DNA of 64,000 nt from Streptomyces djakartensis (lineage in GTDB: Bacteria > Actinomycetota > Actinomycetes > Streptomycetales > Streptomycetaceae): contig NZ_BMWE01000002.1 in assembly GCF_014651075.1 (NCBI RefSeq), forward strand, positions 310,001-374,000, read 5' to 3'. Made by a program: the position numbers and the translations under genes. Position 1 is the stretch's first letter, and each line of letters opens with the position of its first letter. Below the pieces are notes generated by a model. It did not search any database, was not told the origin of the DNA, and saw only the letters and a program-made list of their open reading frames with translations. Below are positions 37,838 through 47,600 of the stretch, in pieces.

Positions 37838-38668
37838 ATGACCCGTCGTCCGTCGCGGCTCGCCCGCGTTCTCTCCTCCGCCCTGGCCGCGGGCACGCTC
37901 CTGACCACCGCCGCCTGCTCGGACAGTGGCGACGAAGACGGCTCACGCGCCTCGGGCGTCACAGCGTCCCAGGCCGCCGGGAAGCGGCAGACCCCGTCCC
38001 CCTCGCCCAGCGCCACCCTCACCGAGAACGCCGCCCGGACCGCTCTGATCACCGAGGCGGACATCGAGGACGACTGGACCCAGGTGAAGGACGCGGAAGC
38101 CGAGAACTGGCACGACGGCCTGCTCATCGGCACGGTCGACGTCTCCGACTTCCTCACCGCCAAGGCCGACGCCGCCGACTGCCAGCGGCTCATGAACTCC
38201 CTCTTCGACGACGACCTGCTGGGCAAGCCGCCGGGAGCGAACGCGCTGCGCGGCTTCGAGCAGGGCGACTCCCGCTTGCTGTACCAGGTCGCCTCCTACG
38301 GCCGGACCGGCCCGCAGGACTCCCTGGACTGGATGGCGGCCCTGCCGGAGAAGTGCGACCGGTTCACCATGACCGAGGACGGCGAACAGCGCACCGTCCA
38401 GGTCATCGAGACGTCGCTGCCCAAGGTGGGCGACGCCCGTGAGGGCCTGCGCGTGACGGTGCAGGGCACGACCGGGGGCGCGGCTGCCACGCTGACCCTG
38501 GACGTCGCCGCGGTACGCGTCGGCGACGACGCGATCACCGTCACGGCGGGCGGACTCCACGGGGACGAGCACGACTCCCTCGAACAGGCGGTGCGGATCG
38601 GCACCCAGCGACTGAACGACGTGCTGGCCGGCAGGACCCCGTCCCCCGCGCCCAGCGAGGTCCAGTAG
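37838..38668 (+). CDS. Hypothetical secreted lipoprotein
   Basis: 276 residues after a CAGGAGG ribosome binding site. A basic head and hydrophobic run end in the lipobox TAAC (Cys about residue 27), followed by a Ser/Pro/Thr linker. The mature region (residues 60-265) is alpha/beta with the pattern ALITEADIEDDWTQV, DCQRLMNSLFDDDLLG and TLTLDVAAVRVGDDAITVTAGG, similar in outline to actinobacterial sensor-type or PknH-like extracellular domains, but I do not recognise a named family with confidence. The 286-bp gap before it shows nothing beyond its promoter. Confidence 0.85.
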   Translation: MTRRPSRLARVLSSALAAGTLLTTAACSDSGDEDGSRASGVTASQAAGKRQTPSPSPSATLTENAARTALITEADIEDDWTQVKDAEAENWHDGLLIGTVDVSDFLTAKADAADCQRLMNSLFDDDLLGKPPGANALRGFEQGDSRLLYQVASYGRTGPQDSLDWMAALPEKCDRFTMTEDGEQRTVQVIETSLPKVGDAREGLRVTVQGTTGGAAATLTLDVAAVRVGDDAITVTAGGLHGDEHDSLEQAVRIGTQRLNDVLAGRTPSPAPSEVQ

Positions 38669-38820
38669 TAAGGCCGGTGGTGTTCTCCTCCACAGCGCGC
38701 CGCGACGGCCCCGGCCGGTGCTGCCGGCTCTGCCGATTTCCGGGACAGCGTGATCACCGGAGCGGCACAATGGGGCGGCGGCGGCCGGCTCCGGCCGCTC
38801 GTGCGAGGAGAGGAAGAGAC

Positions 38821-39633
38821 GTGAGTGAGAGCCACACCCCGACGAGCGGCTCGGCGAGGCTGAACACCGGTGTGGCGCACAACGCGCGCGTGTGGAACTA
38901 CTGGATCGGCGGCAAGGACAACTACGAGGTCGACCAGCGGGTCGGTGAGCACGTCGCCGACATGTTCCCGGTCATCCGGGACATCGCCCGGGCGGACCGG
39001 GACTTCCTCGGCCGGGCCGTGTCGTTCCTGGCCGGTGAGCGCGGGGTGCGGCAGTTCCTCGACATCGGCACGGGGCTGCCGACGGCGGACAACACGCACG
39101 AGATCGCCCAGCGGATCGCGCCCGACTCCCGGATCGTCTACGTCGACAACGACCCGATCGTGCTGGTGCACGCCCGCACCCTGCTGACCGGAAGCCGGGA
39201 CGGTCTCACCGCGTACATCGACGCCGACGTGCACGACCCGGACGCCATCCTCGAACGGGCCGGGCAGAGCCTCGACTTCACGCGCCCCGTCGCCGTGATG
39301 ATGCTGGGCATCCTCAACTTCGTCCTGGACACCGGCAAGGCCCGGGAGATCGTGCGCCGCGTGATGGCCGCGGTGCCCTCCGGCAGCTGTCTGGTCCTCA
39401 CCCACCCGACCTTCGACGAGGAACTCGGCGGCGCGGGCCAGATCCCCGCCATGAAGTTCTGGAACGAGAACGCCACTCCCCCGATCACCGCCCGCAGCGG
39501 CGCCGACATCGCCGCGTTCTTCGAGGGCCTCGAACTGCTGGAACCCGGCATGGTGTCGTGCGGTCAGTGGCGTGCCGACGCGGACTCGTCCGTGCTGGTG
39601 CCGCAGTACGGCGCGGTGGCTGTCAAACCCTGA
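38821..39633 (+). CDS. SAM-dependent methyltransferase of the actinobacterial DUF574 family
   Basis: 270 residues from GTG 38821 with a GAGGAAGAG ribosome binding site. ARVWNYWIGGKDNYEVDQRVGE is the family start, FLDIGTGLPTADNTHE is the SAM-binding glycine motif and VDNDPIVLVHAR the second. Streptomyces have dozens of these; their substrates are unknown, and several are controlled by development. Stands alone between two other single genes. Confidence 0.9.
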   Translation: MSESHTPTSGSARLNTGVAHNARVWNYWIGGKDNYEVDQRVGEHVADMFPVIRDIARADRDFLGRAVSFLAGERGVRQFLDIGTGLPTADNTHEIAQRIAPDSRIVYVDNDPIVLVHARTLLTGSRDGLTAYIDADVHDPDAILERAGQSLDFTRPVAVMMLGILNFVLDTGKAREIVRRVMAAVPSGSCLVLTHPTFDEELGGAGQIPAMKFWNENATPPITARSGADIAAFFEGLELLEPGMVSCGQWRADADSSVLVPQYGAVAVKP

Positions 39634-39664
39634 CCGGGCTCTCACCCCCTGCCGAGGAGGGCGT

Positions 39665-41068
39665 ATGACCACCCTGGCCGATCCGGTGCCGGGCGGCCGT
39701 CCCGGTGACGTCGAGCGGGCCACCGCGCTGAGCGGCGAGCTCTCCGGGCGCGGCGTGCACGGCGTCGTGCTGTCCTACGTCGACACCGCGGGCATCGGCC
39801 GGGTGAAGACCGTCCCGACGGCCAGGCTGGCCTCGGCCGCGGCCTGGGGCATCGGCATGTCCCCGGTGTTCGACACGTTCCTGGCGAACGACTCCATCGT
39901 CACCACGGACGTCCTCGGATCACCCGACGGTGACCTGCGCCTGTACCCGGACCTCGACCAGCTCGTGGTGCTGGCCGGGCAGCCCGGCTGGGCGTGGGCA
40001 CCGGTCGACCGGATCACTCAGGACGGGGAGCGGCACCCGGGCTGCTCGCGCACGTTCCTGCGGCGGATCGTCACCGAGGCGGCCGAACGGCACCACCTGA
40101 CCTTCAAGGCGGCCGTGGAGGTGGAGTGGACCGTGGCCCGGGGCGACGCGCCCGGCGACACGTTCGTGCCCGCGACGACCGGCCCCGCGTACGGTGCCGC
40201 CCGGCAGGTCGAACTCGGTGAGTTCACCGCCGACCTGCTGGCGGCGTGCGCGGCCCAGGGGCTCGACGTCGAGCAGGTCCATCCCGAGTACGCGGCCGGG
40301 CAGTTCGAGATCACGGTGGGTGCCGTGGATCCGGTGGCCGCGGCTGACCGCAGCGTACTGGTACGGCAGACCGTCCGGGCGGTGGCCGGGCGGCACGGGC
40401 TGCGCGTCTCCTTCGCCCCGGCCGTCGTGGGCCGGGGCGTCGGCAACGGCGGGCACGTCCACCTCTCCGCCTGGCGCGACGGGGTCAATCTGCACTCGGG
40501 CGGCGAGGGCCGGTACGGAATGACGCCCGAGGCGGAGTCCTTCACGGCCGGCCTCCTCACTCATCTGCCCGGCCTCACGGCGGTGACGGCGCCGAGCCCC
40601 GCCAGCTATCTGCGGCTCAGACCCTCCCAGTGGGCGGGGGTGTTCACCGCCTGGGGCCGGGAGACCCGCGAGACCGCCCTGCGGGTCGTCACCGGCACCG
40701 CGGGCCTGCGCGACCGGGCGGCGAACCTGGAGATCAAGCCCGTGGACCTGGCCGCCAACCCCTACCTCGCGATCGGCTGTCTGATCGCCGCCGGTCTCGA
40801 CGGCCTGAGGTCGTCCGCCGCGCTGCCCGAGGAGATCACGGGTGACCCGGCGCGGCTGACCGAGGCGGAGGCGACGGCCCGGGGCGTACGGCGGCTGCCG
40901 GTCTCGCTGGAGCGGGCCGTCGAGGAGTTCCGCGCGGACGAGTCGTTGCGGGGGGCGCTCGGCCCGGTCCTGGCCGACGCGGTGATCGCCGTGCGGCGCG
41001 GCGAGCTGGCGTCCGTCGCCGGGCTGGACGACGACCAGGTGGCGGCGGCGTACCGCTGGAAGTACTGA
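39665..41068 (+). CDS. glnA3: Glutamine synthetase-family ligase, GlnA3-like (probable gamma-glutamylpolyamine synthetase)
   Basis: 467 residues with the whole GS fold: an N-terminal beta-grasp domain (VVLSYVDTAGIGRVKTVP) and the catalytic barrel (EVEWTVA, QFEITVGA, NGGHVHLSAW, LRLRPSQWAGVFTAWGRETRETALRV, AANLEIKPVDLAANPYLA). It lacks the adenylylation tyrosine loop typical of GlnA, and the ammonia-binding region is altered, so a different amine is expected. S. coelicolor glnA3 (recalled as SCO6962, gamma-glutamylpolyamine synthetase) lies near the inositol cluster, supporting the call. An amidohydrolase gene starts two bases after the stop. Confidence 0.72.
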   Translation: MTTLADPVPGGRPGDVERATALSGELSGRGVHGVVLSYVDTAGIGRVKTVPTARLASAAAWGIGMSPVFDTFLANDSIVTTDVLGSPDGDLRLYPDLDQLVVLAGQPGWAWAPVDRITQDGERHPGCSRTFLRRIVTEAAERHHLTFKAAVEVEWTVARGDAPGDTFVPATTGPAYGAARQVELGEFTADLLAACAAQGLDVEQVHPEYAAGQFEITVGAVDPVAAADRSVLVRQTVRAVAGRHGLRVSFAPAVVGRGVGNGGHVHLSAWRDGVNLHSGGEGRYGMTPEAESFTAGLLTHLPGLTAVTAPSPASYLRLRPSQWAGVFTAWGRETRETALRVVTGTAGLRDRAANLEIKPVDLAANPYLAIGCLIAAGLDGLRSSAALPEEITGDPARLTEAEATARGVRRLPVSLERAVEEFRADESLRGALGPVLADAVIAVRRGELASVAGLDDDQVAAAYRWKY

Positions 41069-41069
41069 C

Positions 41070-42209
41070 GTGGGCGCGGTCCGCGAGGCGCTCGACGCCC
41101 TGGGGCTGGTCGACCACCACTGCCACGGCACGGTGTCCGCCGACCTCGACCGCGCGGCCTTCGAGCCGCTCCTCACCGAGGGCGACGCCTGGCCCGGCGT
41201 CTCCCCCTTCGACAGCCCCGTGGGCGTCGCCGTGCGCCGGCACTGCGCTCCGCTCCTGGACCTGCCTCGGCACGCGCCCGCCGACGAGTATCTCGCCCGG
41301 CGCCTCGAACTGGGCTGGCGTGAGGTGCACCGGCGCTTCCTGCGGGCCGCCGGCACGGACGTCTTCTGCGTCGACACCGGCTACTGCCCCGGCCGGCTGA
41401 CGGCTCCGCGCGAGGTCGCCGACGCGGCGGGCGGGTCGGCTCACGAGGTCGTACGGCTGGAGAGCGTCGCCGAGTCGGTGCGGGAGGCGGGGGTGGAGCC
41501 GGACGCGTACGCGGACGCCTTCCGCGCGGCGGCTCTGGACGCCGTTCGGCGTCCCGGCGTGGTGGCCGTCAAGTCGGTGGCCGCCTACCGCACCGGCTTC
41601 GACCTGAACCCGGCCCGCCCCTCGGACGCGGTGGTCACCGGGGCCGCCCGGCACTGGCTTCCCGCGGGCGGCCGCCTGGACGACCCCGTCCTCGTACGGC
41701 ACCTGCTGTGGACGGCCGTCGACCTCGGCCTGCCGCTGCAGCTGCACACCGGTTTCGGTGACAGCGACATCCGGCTGCACCGGGCCGACCCGGCCCTGCT
41801 CACGGACTGGCTGCACCTGACTGCCGGGACGATTCCCGTGCTGCTGCTGCACTGCTGGCCCCACCATCGCCAGGCCGCCTATCTCGCCACGGTCTTCGAG
41901 CACGTGTACTTCGACGTCGGCCTCACCCTCCACCACGTCGGTCCCGCCCGGGCCGGGGCGGTCCTCGCTGAGGCCCTGGAGATCACACCGTTCCGCAAAC
42001 TGCTGTACAGCTCCGACGCCTACGGTGTGGCCGAGTTCTACCACCTCGGGGCCCTGGCCTTCCGGCAGGGCCTGGCGGAGCTGCTTCAGGGCCGGGTGGA
42101 CGCCGACGAACTGTCCGCGCGGGACGCGCTGCGGTTCGCCCGGTGGGCGGGGCGGGACAACGCCGTCCGCGTCTACCGGCTGCCGGACGACTCCCCGGGA
42201 GGGGAATGA
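41070..42209 (+). CDS. Amidohydrolase-family metal-dependent hydrolase
   Basis: 379 residues from GTG 41070, one base after the preceding stop. DHHCHGT near the start (HxH metal site), LQLHTGFGD, LLLHCWPHHRQAAY and the Asp in LLYSSDAYG are the ligands of the amidohydrolase-2 barrel. In the eukaryotic FluG protein an amidohydrolase domain is fused to a GS-like domain; here the same pair is adjacent and co-translated, so it probably reverses or precedes the ligase step, for instance by hydrolysing a gamma-glutamyl amide. Substrate unproven. Confidence 0.85.
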   Translation: MGAVREALDALGLVDHHCHGTVSADLDRAAFEPLLTEGDAWPGVSPFDSPVGVAVRRHCAPLLDLPRHAPADEYLARRLELGWREVHRRFLRAAGTDVFCVDTGYCPGRLTAPREVADAAGGSAHEVVRLESVAESVREAGVEPDAYADAFRAAALDAVRRPGVVAVKSVAAYRTGFDLNPARPSDAVVTGAARHWLPAGGRLDDPVLVRHLLWTAVDLGLPLQLHTGFGDSDIRLHRADPALLTDWLHLTAGTIPVLLLHCWPHHRQAAYLATVFEHVYFDVGLTLHHVGPARAGAVLAEALEITPFRKLLYSSDAYGVAEFYHLGALAFRQGLAELLQGRVDADELSARDALRFARWAGRDNAVRVYRLPDDSPGGE

Positions 42210-42284
42210 ACGACGTGTGGCCGGTCACAGTTCTCGAGGAGCGGCTACCCAGGAAGTCCGAACGGCTGAAAGTATGATCAAGCA

Positions 42285-42821
42285 ATGTCTGACATGACCG
42301 AAACCACGCCCGGCTGGCTGTCCTCCGACGAACTGGAGATGACACGCGCCCGCATGCCGATCCTCTACGTCGAGGCCGTCCCGGTCCGCGTCGACGACAG
42401 CGGCGAAGTCACCAGCGTCGGTCTGCTGCTGCGCATCGGACCCGACGGTACGGTCAGCCGGACGCTGGTATCCGGCCGCGTGCTGCACCACGAACGCGTC
42501 CGTGACGCCCTGCTGCGCCATCTGGAGAAGGACCTCGGCCCGGTCGCACTGCCCCGCGTCCCGGCGTCGCTCCAGCCGTTCACGGTCGCGGAGTACTTCC
42601 CCACGCAGGGCATCACGCCGTACCACGACCCCCGCCAGCACGCCGTGTCCCTCGCCTACATCGTGCCGGTGACGGGTGACTGCCGCCCCCGGCAGGACGC
42701 GCTCGACCTGGTGTGGTTCAGCCCGCAGGAGGCCGTCTCCGAGGCCGTGCAGAGCGAGATGCCGGGCGGCCACGGGGTGCTGCTCAAGCAGGCGCTGGCG
42801 CACGCGGGCTGTGTGATCTAG
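42285..42821 (+). CDS. NUDIX-fold DUF4916 protein
   Basis: 178 residues. The chain MTARMPILYVEAVPVRVDD, VLHHERVRDALLRHLEKDLG and AYIVPVTGD..PRQDALDLVWFSP fits the DUF4916 NUDIX-like family of actinobacteria, but the canonical GX5EX7REUXEEXGU box is not kept (the region reads RVLHHERVRDALLRHLEKDL). Catalytic hydrolysis is therefore uncertain. It is followed by a strong hairpin terminator, then tRNA-Pro. Confidence 0.85.
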   Translation: MSDMTETTPGWLSSDELEMTRARMPILYVEAVPVRVDDSGEVTSVGLLLRIGPDGTVSRTLVSGRVLHHERVRDALLRHLEKDLGPVALPRVPASLQPFTVAEYFPTQGITPYHDPRQHAVSLAYIVPVTGDCRPRQDALDLVWFSPQEAVSEAVQSEMPGGHGVLLKQALAHAGCVI

Positions 42822-42887
42822 CCGGCCCGCCGGAGGTGCCGCGCCGGGGCGGCGATCCGGACGGTCGGCGGCTGAACCGACAAAAGC

Positions 42888-42917
42888 AGCGGGCCCGCCG
42901 TTTCCGGCGGGCCCGCT
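42888..42917 (+). terminator. Hairpin terminator after the NUDIX-fold gene
   Basis: Perfect 13-bp stem (AGCGGGCCCGCCG with CGGCGGGCCCGCT) around a TTTC loop. It ends 10 bases before the tRNA-Pro 3' end and may also close the tRNA transcript. Confidence 0.82.
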
Positions 42918-42927
42918 GTCGATGCTG

Positions 42928-43001
<74 letters not shown>

Positions 43002-43136
43002 TTGCCCGTCTGACCTGGGGATTCCCCCGGCCGAACGCGCAGGGAAACAATACCGCACTCGCGCGGGTGATCGCGCATCCGTTTCCGGGCGACTGGTCGC
43101 CGGACAGGCGCGTCGCGGGCTTTCTCCCCGTCCCTT

Positions 43137-43493
43137 TCAGTCCACCGGCAGACCCAGCCGGGGGTGTGCTTCCAGGAGCCGGGCCGGGGCCGCCTGACGC
43201 CAGGAGTCGGCGAGGATGTCCCGCAACTCGCCCTCGTCCTCCAGCGCGTCGAGCCGGGCCCGCACCCAGGCGAACTGTGCCTCGTGGCCGGCGATCCAGA
43301 ACTTCTCCGGCTCGGCGAGCACCAGCTCGTCCCGCTCGTCCTTGGGGCAGCGCACGGCGATGGACGTCTCGTCCTCCGGCAGCGTCGCGAACATCTTTCC
43401 CGCGACCCGGAACGTGGGCATGCTCCAGGCGATCTTCTCCGTCGTGTCCGGCAGGGACAGGGCGATACGGCGTACGTCTTCGGCATCCGGCAT
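43137..43493 (-). CDS. MmcQ/YjbR family protein
   Basis: 118 residues from ATG 43493; TTG 43523 would add ten. The family signature is RRIALSLPDTTEKIAWSMPTFRVAGKMFATL, with RCPKDERDELV following. These small proteins adopt a double-wing DNA-binding-like fold, and their role is unknown. Single gene. Confidence 0.88.
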   Translation of the reverse strand: MPDAEDVRRIALSLPDTTEKIAWSMPTFRVAGKMFATLPEDETSIAVRCPKDERDELVLAEPEKFWIAGHEAQFAWVRARLDALEDEGELRDILADSWRQAAPARLLEAHPRLGLPVD

Positions 43494-43574
43494 GGCAGGC
43501 ACGGTAGCGGCTGCCACTGACAATCACCTGGTGAGGGCGCCTGCCGGTCCCGGCGTCCAGGGTCAGGAGAGTGC

Positions 43575-44498
43575 TCACAGCGGCAACGGCAGCGGCTGCG
43601 TCTGCGCCGCCCCGCCGAGCGCGTCCAGCACCGGGCGGATCAGCGGATGCTGCTCGGCTCCCCGGCGTACGGCGGCGAAGACGCGCCGGGTGGGGGCCGT
43701 GCCGTCGACGGGGCGGACGACCACCCCGGCGAGATCCATGCCGCGCAGCGCCGAGCGGGGTACCAGGGCGACGCCGGCGTCGGCCGAGGCGAGGGCCACG
43801 ACCGCGCGGAAGTCGTCCGAGGAGTGCTCCATACGAGGCTGGAAGCCGGCGTTCTCGCAGGCCAGCACGACCACGTCATGGCAGGGGTTGCCGGGATACG
43901 GACCGATCCAGGAGTCCTTGGCCAGTTCGGCGAGCGGGACCTCCGCCGCGTCGGCCAGCCGGTGGCTGACCGGGACGACCGCGTCGAAGGGCTCGGCGTA
44001 CAGCGGTACGTGCGCCAGTCGAGGATCGTCGGCGGGCGGGGCGCCGCGGTACTCGACGGCGACGGCGACATCGACCTGCCGGTCCAGCACCATCGGCAGA
44101 CTGGCGTCGCCCTCGGCGTCCTGGACGCGGATGCGGATGCCGGGCGCCACGTCGGCGAGGCGGGCCACCGCGGGCGCCACCACCAGGGCGATACCGGTCG
44201 CGAAGGAGGCGACCGTGACCGTGCCGGCCTCGCCCGAAGCGTAGGCGGCGAGCTCGGCCTCGGCCCGCTCCAGCTGGGCGAGGACCGCGTTGGTGTGGCT
44301 GAGCAGGATCTCGCCGGCGGGGGTGAGCCGCACCCCCTTGGCGCCGCGTTCGACGAGCCGGTGCCCGGTCTCCTGCTCCAGCGCGGCGAGCTGCTGGGAC
44401 ACGGCCGACGGGGTCAGGTACAGCGCGGCGGCCGCCGCCGTCACCGTGCGGTGGTCGGCCACGGCACGGAGAATGTGGAGCCGCCGCGCTTCGATCAT
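43575..44498 (-). CDS. LysR-family transcriptional regulator
   Basis: 307 residues. The N-terminal winged helix LHILRAVADHRTVTAAAAALYLTPSAVSQQLAALEQETG (residues 7-45) and the linker are typical, then a LysR substrate-binding domain. It lies 31 bases downstream of kbl on the same strand, so it could control the threonine degradation operon, though LysR genes more often face their targets. Confidence 0.92.
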   Translation of the reverse strand: MIEARRLHILRAVADHRTVTAAAAALYLTPSAVSQQLAALEQETGHRLVERGAKGVRLTPAGEILLSHTNAVLAQLERAEAELAAYASGEAGTVTVASFATGIALVVAPAVARLADVAPGIRIRVQDAEGDASLPMVLDRQVDVAVAVEYRGAPPADDPRLAHVPLYAEPFDAVVPVSHRLADAAEVPLAELAKDSWIGPYPGNPCHDVVVLACENAGFQPRMEHSSDDFRAVVALASADAGVALVPRSALRGMDLAGVVVRPVDGTAPTRRVFAAVRRGAEQHPLIRPVLDALGGAAQTQPLPLPL

Positions 44499-44529
44499 GC
44501 GACCGATTCTCTCAGGTCGCCGGTGCTTT

Positions 44530-45723
44530 TCAGCCGGACAGCTCCGCCCGGGCCGCCACGAAGGCGTCGACCGCGCGGTTGACGTCGTCCGCCGAGTGGG
44601 CGGCCGACAGCTGGACGCGGATCCGGGCCTGTCCCTGCGGCACGACCGGGTACGAGAAGCCGATCACGTAGACGCCGCGCTCCAGCAGCAGCTCCGCCAT
44701 GCGCCCGGCGACCGCGGCGTCGCCGATCATCACCGGGGCGATGGGGTGGTCGCCGGGGAGGACGTCGAAGCCCTCCTCGGTCATGCGGCCACGGAAGAGG
44801 GCCGTGTTCTCGGTGAGCCGGACGCGCAGGTCGTCCGCCGCTTCCAGCAGGTCGAGCACCTTGAGCGAGGCCGCCGCGATCACCGGGGCGAGGGTGTTCG
44901 AGAAGAGGTACGGGCGGGAGCGCTGGCGCAGCAGGGCGACGATCTCGGCGCGGGCGGCGACATAGCCGCCGGAGGCACCGCCGAGGGCCTTGCCGAGGGT
45001 GCCGGTGATGATGTCGACGCGGTCCATGACGCCGTGCAGCTCGGGGGTGCCGCGGCCGCCGGGGCCGACGAAGCCGACGGCGTGCGAGTCGTCGACCATG
45101 ACCATCGCGTCGTAGCGGTCGGCGAGGTCGCAGATCGCGCGCAGCGGGGCGACGTAGCCGTCCATGGAGAAGACGCCGTCGGTGACGATCAGACGGCGGC
45201 GCACGTCGGAGGCCTCCTTCAGACGGGCCTCCAGTTCGGCCAGGTCGCGGTTGGCGTACCGCAGGCGGCGGGCCTTGGAGAGCCGGATGCCGTCGATGAT
45301 CGACGCGTGGTTGAGGGCGTCGGAGATGACGGCGTCCTCCGGGCCGAGCAGCGTCTCGAAGACGCCTCCGTTGGCGTCGAAGCACGAGGAGTACAGGATC
45401 GTGTCCTCCTGCCCGAGGAACGCCGACAGCCGCGCCTCCAGCTCCTTGTGCACCTCCTGGGTGCCGCAGATGAAGCGGACCGAGGCCATGCCGTAACCCC
45501 AGCGGTCCAGGGCCTGGTGGGCGGCGGCGACCACGTCGGGGTGGTCGGCGAGACCGAGGTAGTTGTTGGCGCAGAAGTTGAGGACCTCGCCGGGGCGGCC
45601 GCCCGCGGTGACGTTGACCGTGGCGGACTGCGGACCGCCGATGACGCGCTCGGGCTTGTGCAGACCGGCGGCGCGGATCTCGTCCAGGGTGGCGCGCAGG
45701 TCGTCGCGTACGGAGTCGAACAT
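44530..45723 (-). CDS. kbl: 2-Amino-3-ketobutyrate coenzyme A ligase (glycine C-acetyltransferase)
   Basis: 397 residues, PLP-dependent alpha-oxoamine synthase. The PLP lysine is in [15 protein letters not shown], with [16 protein letters not shown] before it. It splits 2-amino-3-ketobutyrate with CoA into glycine and acetyl-CoA. ATG 45723 follows AGGAGC. It begins 35 bases after tdh and the two form the threonine-to-glycine pathway. Confidence 0.95.
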   Translation of the reverse strand: MFDSVRDDLRATLDEIRAAGLHKPERVIGGPQSATVNVTAGGRPGEVLNFCANNYLGLADHPDVVAAAHQALDRWGYGMASVRFICGTQEVHKELEARLSAFLGQEDTILYSSCFDANGGVFETLLGPEDAVISDALNHASIIDGIRLSKARRLRYANRDLAELEARLKEASDVRRRLIVTDGVFSMDGYVAPLRAICDLADRYDAMVMVDDSHAVGFVGPGGRGTPELHGVMDRVDIITGTLGKALGGASGGYVAARAEIVALLRQRSRPYLFSNTLAPVIAAASLKVLDLLEAADDLRVRLTENTALFRGRMTEEGFDVLPGDHPIAPVMIGDAAVAGRMAELLLERGVYVIGFSYPVVPQGQARIRVQLSAAHSADDVNRAVDAFVAARAELSG

Positions 45724-45758
45724 GGAAAGCTCCTGGGAATGCTCGCGGAAGTGGGAGG

Positions 45759-46787
45759 TCACGCCGTCCAGTCGAGGATGACCTTGCCGCCGCGGCCGCT
45801 CGCCGCGTCGGCGAACGCCGCCTCGAAGTCACGGTGGCCGTACCGGCCGGTGATCACGGGGGCGAGGTCGAGGCCGCCTTCCAGCAGCACGGACATGGCG
45901 TACCAGGTCTCGAACATCTCGCGGCCGTAGATGCCCTTGAGGGTGATCATCGAGGTGACGATCCTCGCCCAGTCGACGGGGAACTCCTCGGCGGGCAGGC
46001 CGAGCATCGCGATCCGGCCGCCGTGCGTCATGTTGGCGACCATCTCGCGCAGCGCCTCGGGACGGCCGGACATCTCCAGACCGATGTCGAAGCCCTCACG
46101 CAGTCCGAGGGCGCGCTGCCCGTCCGCGATGCCGGCGTCGGAGACGTTCAGCGCGAGGCTCACTCCGATCTTGCGGGCCAGCTCCAGCCGCTCCTCGCTG
46201 ACGTCGGTGATCACGACGTTGCGGGCGCCGGCGTGCCTGGCGACCGCGGCGGCCATCAGGCCGATGGGGCCCGCCCCGGTGATCAGGACGTCCTCGCCGA
46301 CCAGCGGGAAGGACAGCGCGGTGTGCACGGCGTTGCCGAACGGGTCGAAGATCGCGGCGACGTCGAGGTCGACCGGCACACGGTGCACCCACACGTTGCC
46401 GGCGGGCAGGGCGACGTACTCGGCGAACGCCCCGTCCCGGCCCACCCCCAGCCCCACGGTGGCCCGGCACAGGTGCCGTCGTCCGGCCAGGCAGTTGCGG
46501 CACTTCCCGCAGACCAGATGGCCCTCGCCGCTGACCCGGTCGCCGACGCCGATGTCGGTGACGTCGCGCCCGGTCTCCACGACCTCGCCGACGAACTCGT
46601 GCCCGACCACGAGCGGGGTGCGGATGGCCTGCCGCGCCCAGCCGTCCCAGGCCCTGATGTGCAGGTCGGTGCCGCAGATACCGGTGCGCAGCACCTTGAT
46701 CAGGACGTCGCCGGGCCCGACGGTGGGCTCCGGGACGTCCGCGAGCCACAACCCGGGCTCCGCCTTCTGTTTGACCAGCGCCTTCAC
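45759..46787 (-). CDS. tdh: L-Threonine 3-dehydrogenase
   Basis: 342 residues from GTG 46787 after AGGAG. Catalytic-zinc ligands are in GICGTDLHI and GHEFVGEV, and structural-zinc cysteines in [15 protein letters not shown]. The Rossmann motif is [10 protein letters not shown]. It oxidises L-threonine with NAD to 2-amino-3-ketobutyrate, the Kbl substrate. First gene of the tdh-kbl operon; the 179-bp gap upstream holds its promoter and no gene. Confidence 0.95.
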   Translation of the reverse strand: MKALVKQKAEPGLWLADVPEPTVGPGDVLIKVLRTGICGTDLHIRAWDGWARQAIRTPLVVGHEFVGEVVETGRDVTDIGVGDRVSGEGHLVCGKCRNCLAGRRHLCRATVGLGVGRDGAFAEYVALPAGNVWVHRVPVDLDVAAIFDPFGNAVHTALSFPLVGEDVLITGAGPIGLMAAAVARHAGARNVVITDVSEERLELARKIGVSLALNVSDAGIADGQRALGLREGFDIGLEMSGRPEALREMVANMTHGGRIAMLGLPAEEFPVDWARIVTSMITLKGIYGREMFETWYAMSVLLEGGLDLAPVITGRYGHRDFEAAFADAASGRGGKVILDWTA

Positions 46788-46966
46788 CGCTACGGCTCCT
46801 GTGGGTGAGTCCCGGCTCCGGGCATACCGAAGGAGCCCGTGGGCCGGGTGGGGAGTGGAATCGCACAGCAATCTGCCGTACGGCGGCCGCACCGGTCCAT
46901 CGAGGATTTCTTAAGCGCCGCCTCAGCTTTCCTTCACACTCCCAGCAGGCACAGCAAACGCGGGCG

Positions 46967-47539
46967 TCAGTAGAGCGGCAGGCCGCCCCGGCCCTCCAGT
47001 AGCGGGACGAGCTGCGCGGCCTGTTCCTTGATGGCGCTCAGGCCCGGCTTTCCCCACGGCCGGGGTTCGACGTCGGCGGCGCTGACCGTGCCCAGCACGA
47101 GGCCCGTGCCGTCGACCAGCGGCGCCCCGAGGTAGGAACGGATGCCGAACTCGTCGACCACCGGGTTGCCCGCGAAGCGCGGGTAGTCGCGGACGTCCTC
47201 GAGAACGAGTGCTTTGCGGCGCGCCACCACATGGGGGCAGAACCCATGGTCGCGGGGCAGGGTACGGCCGAACCGCGGGCCGGTGCCGTCGCTGAGCAGG
47301 ACCGGTGCGACGGCCGGGACGGACAGGCCGGCGTAGAACTGCCCCTGCTCGTGCGGGAAGTTGACCATGGCGTAGGGTGCCGCGGTGAGCTCGGCGAGGC
47401 GGTGCGCGAAGGCGTCGAGTGCGGGTTCGGGGCGCTCCCCCAGGCCCAGCTCGCGCAGTCGGCGAAGGCGGGCGGGGGCCTCCTTGTCCTCGGGTGTGAG
47501 CAGCAGACGACCGGCCGGGCGGGGCGGGTCGTAGCTCAT
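46967..47539 (-). CDS. GAF-domain protein attached to the conservon
   Basis: 190 residues. LRRLRELGLGERPEPALDAFAHRLAELT leads into a GAF domain (YAMVNFPHEQGQFYAG, DHGFCPHVVARRKALVLEDVRDYPRFAGNP, IRSYLGAPL, LVLGTVSAADV). It lies 61 bases downstream of cvnD on the same strand. Several Streptomyces conservons carry a fifth gene; a GAF sensor is one of the recurring types. Probable small-ligand or redox signal input. Confidence 0.88.
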   Translation of the reverse strand: MSYDPPRPAGRLLLTPEDKEAPARLRRLRELGLGERPEPALDAFAHRLAELTAAPYAMVNFPHEQGQFYAGLSVPAVAPVLLSDGTGPRFGRTLPRDHGFCPHVVARRKALVLEDVRDYPRFAGNPVVDEFGIRSYLGAPLVDGTGLVLGTVSAADVEPRPWGKPGLSAIKEQAAQLVPLLEGRGGLPLY

Positions 47540-47600
47540 GGGCGTGCTCCCGCGCTGTGGGCATGCGTCATATACGGGCTCCCTGGTAGGGGTTGCGGTG

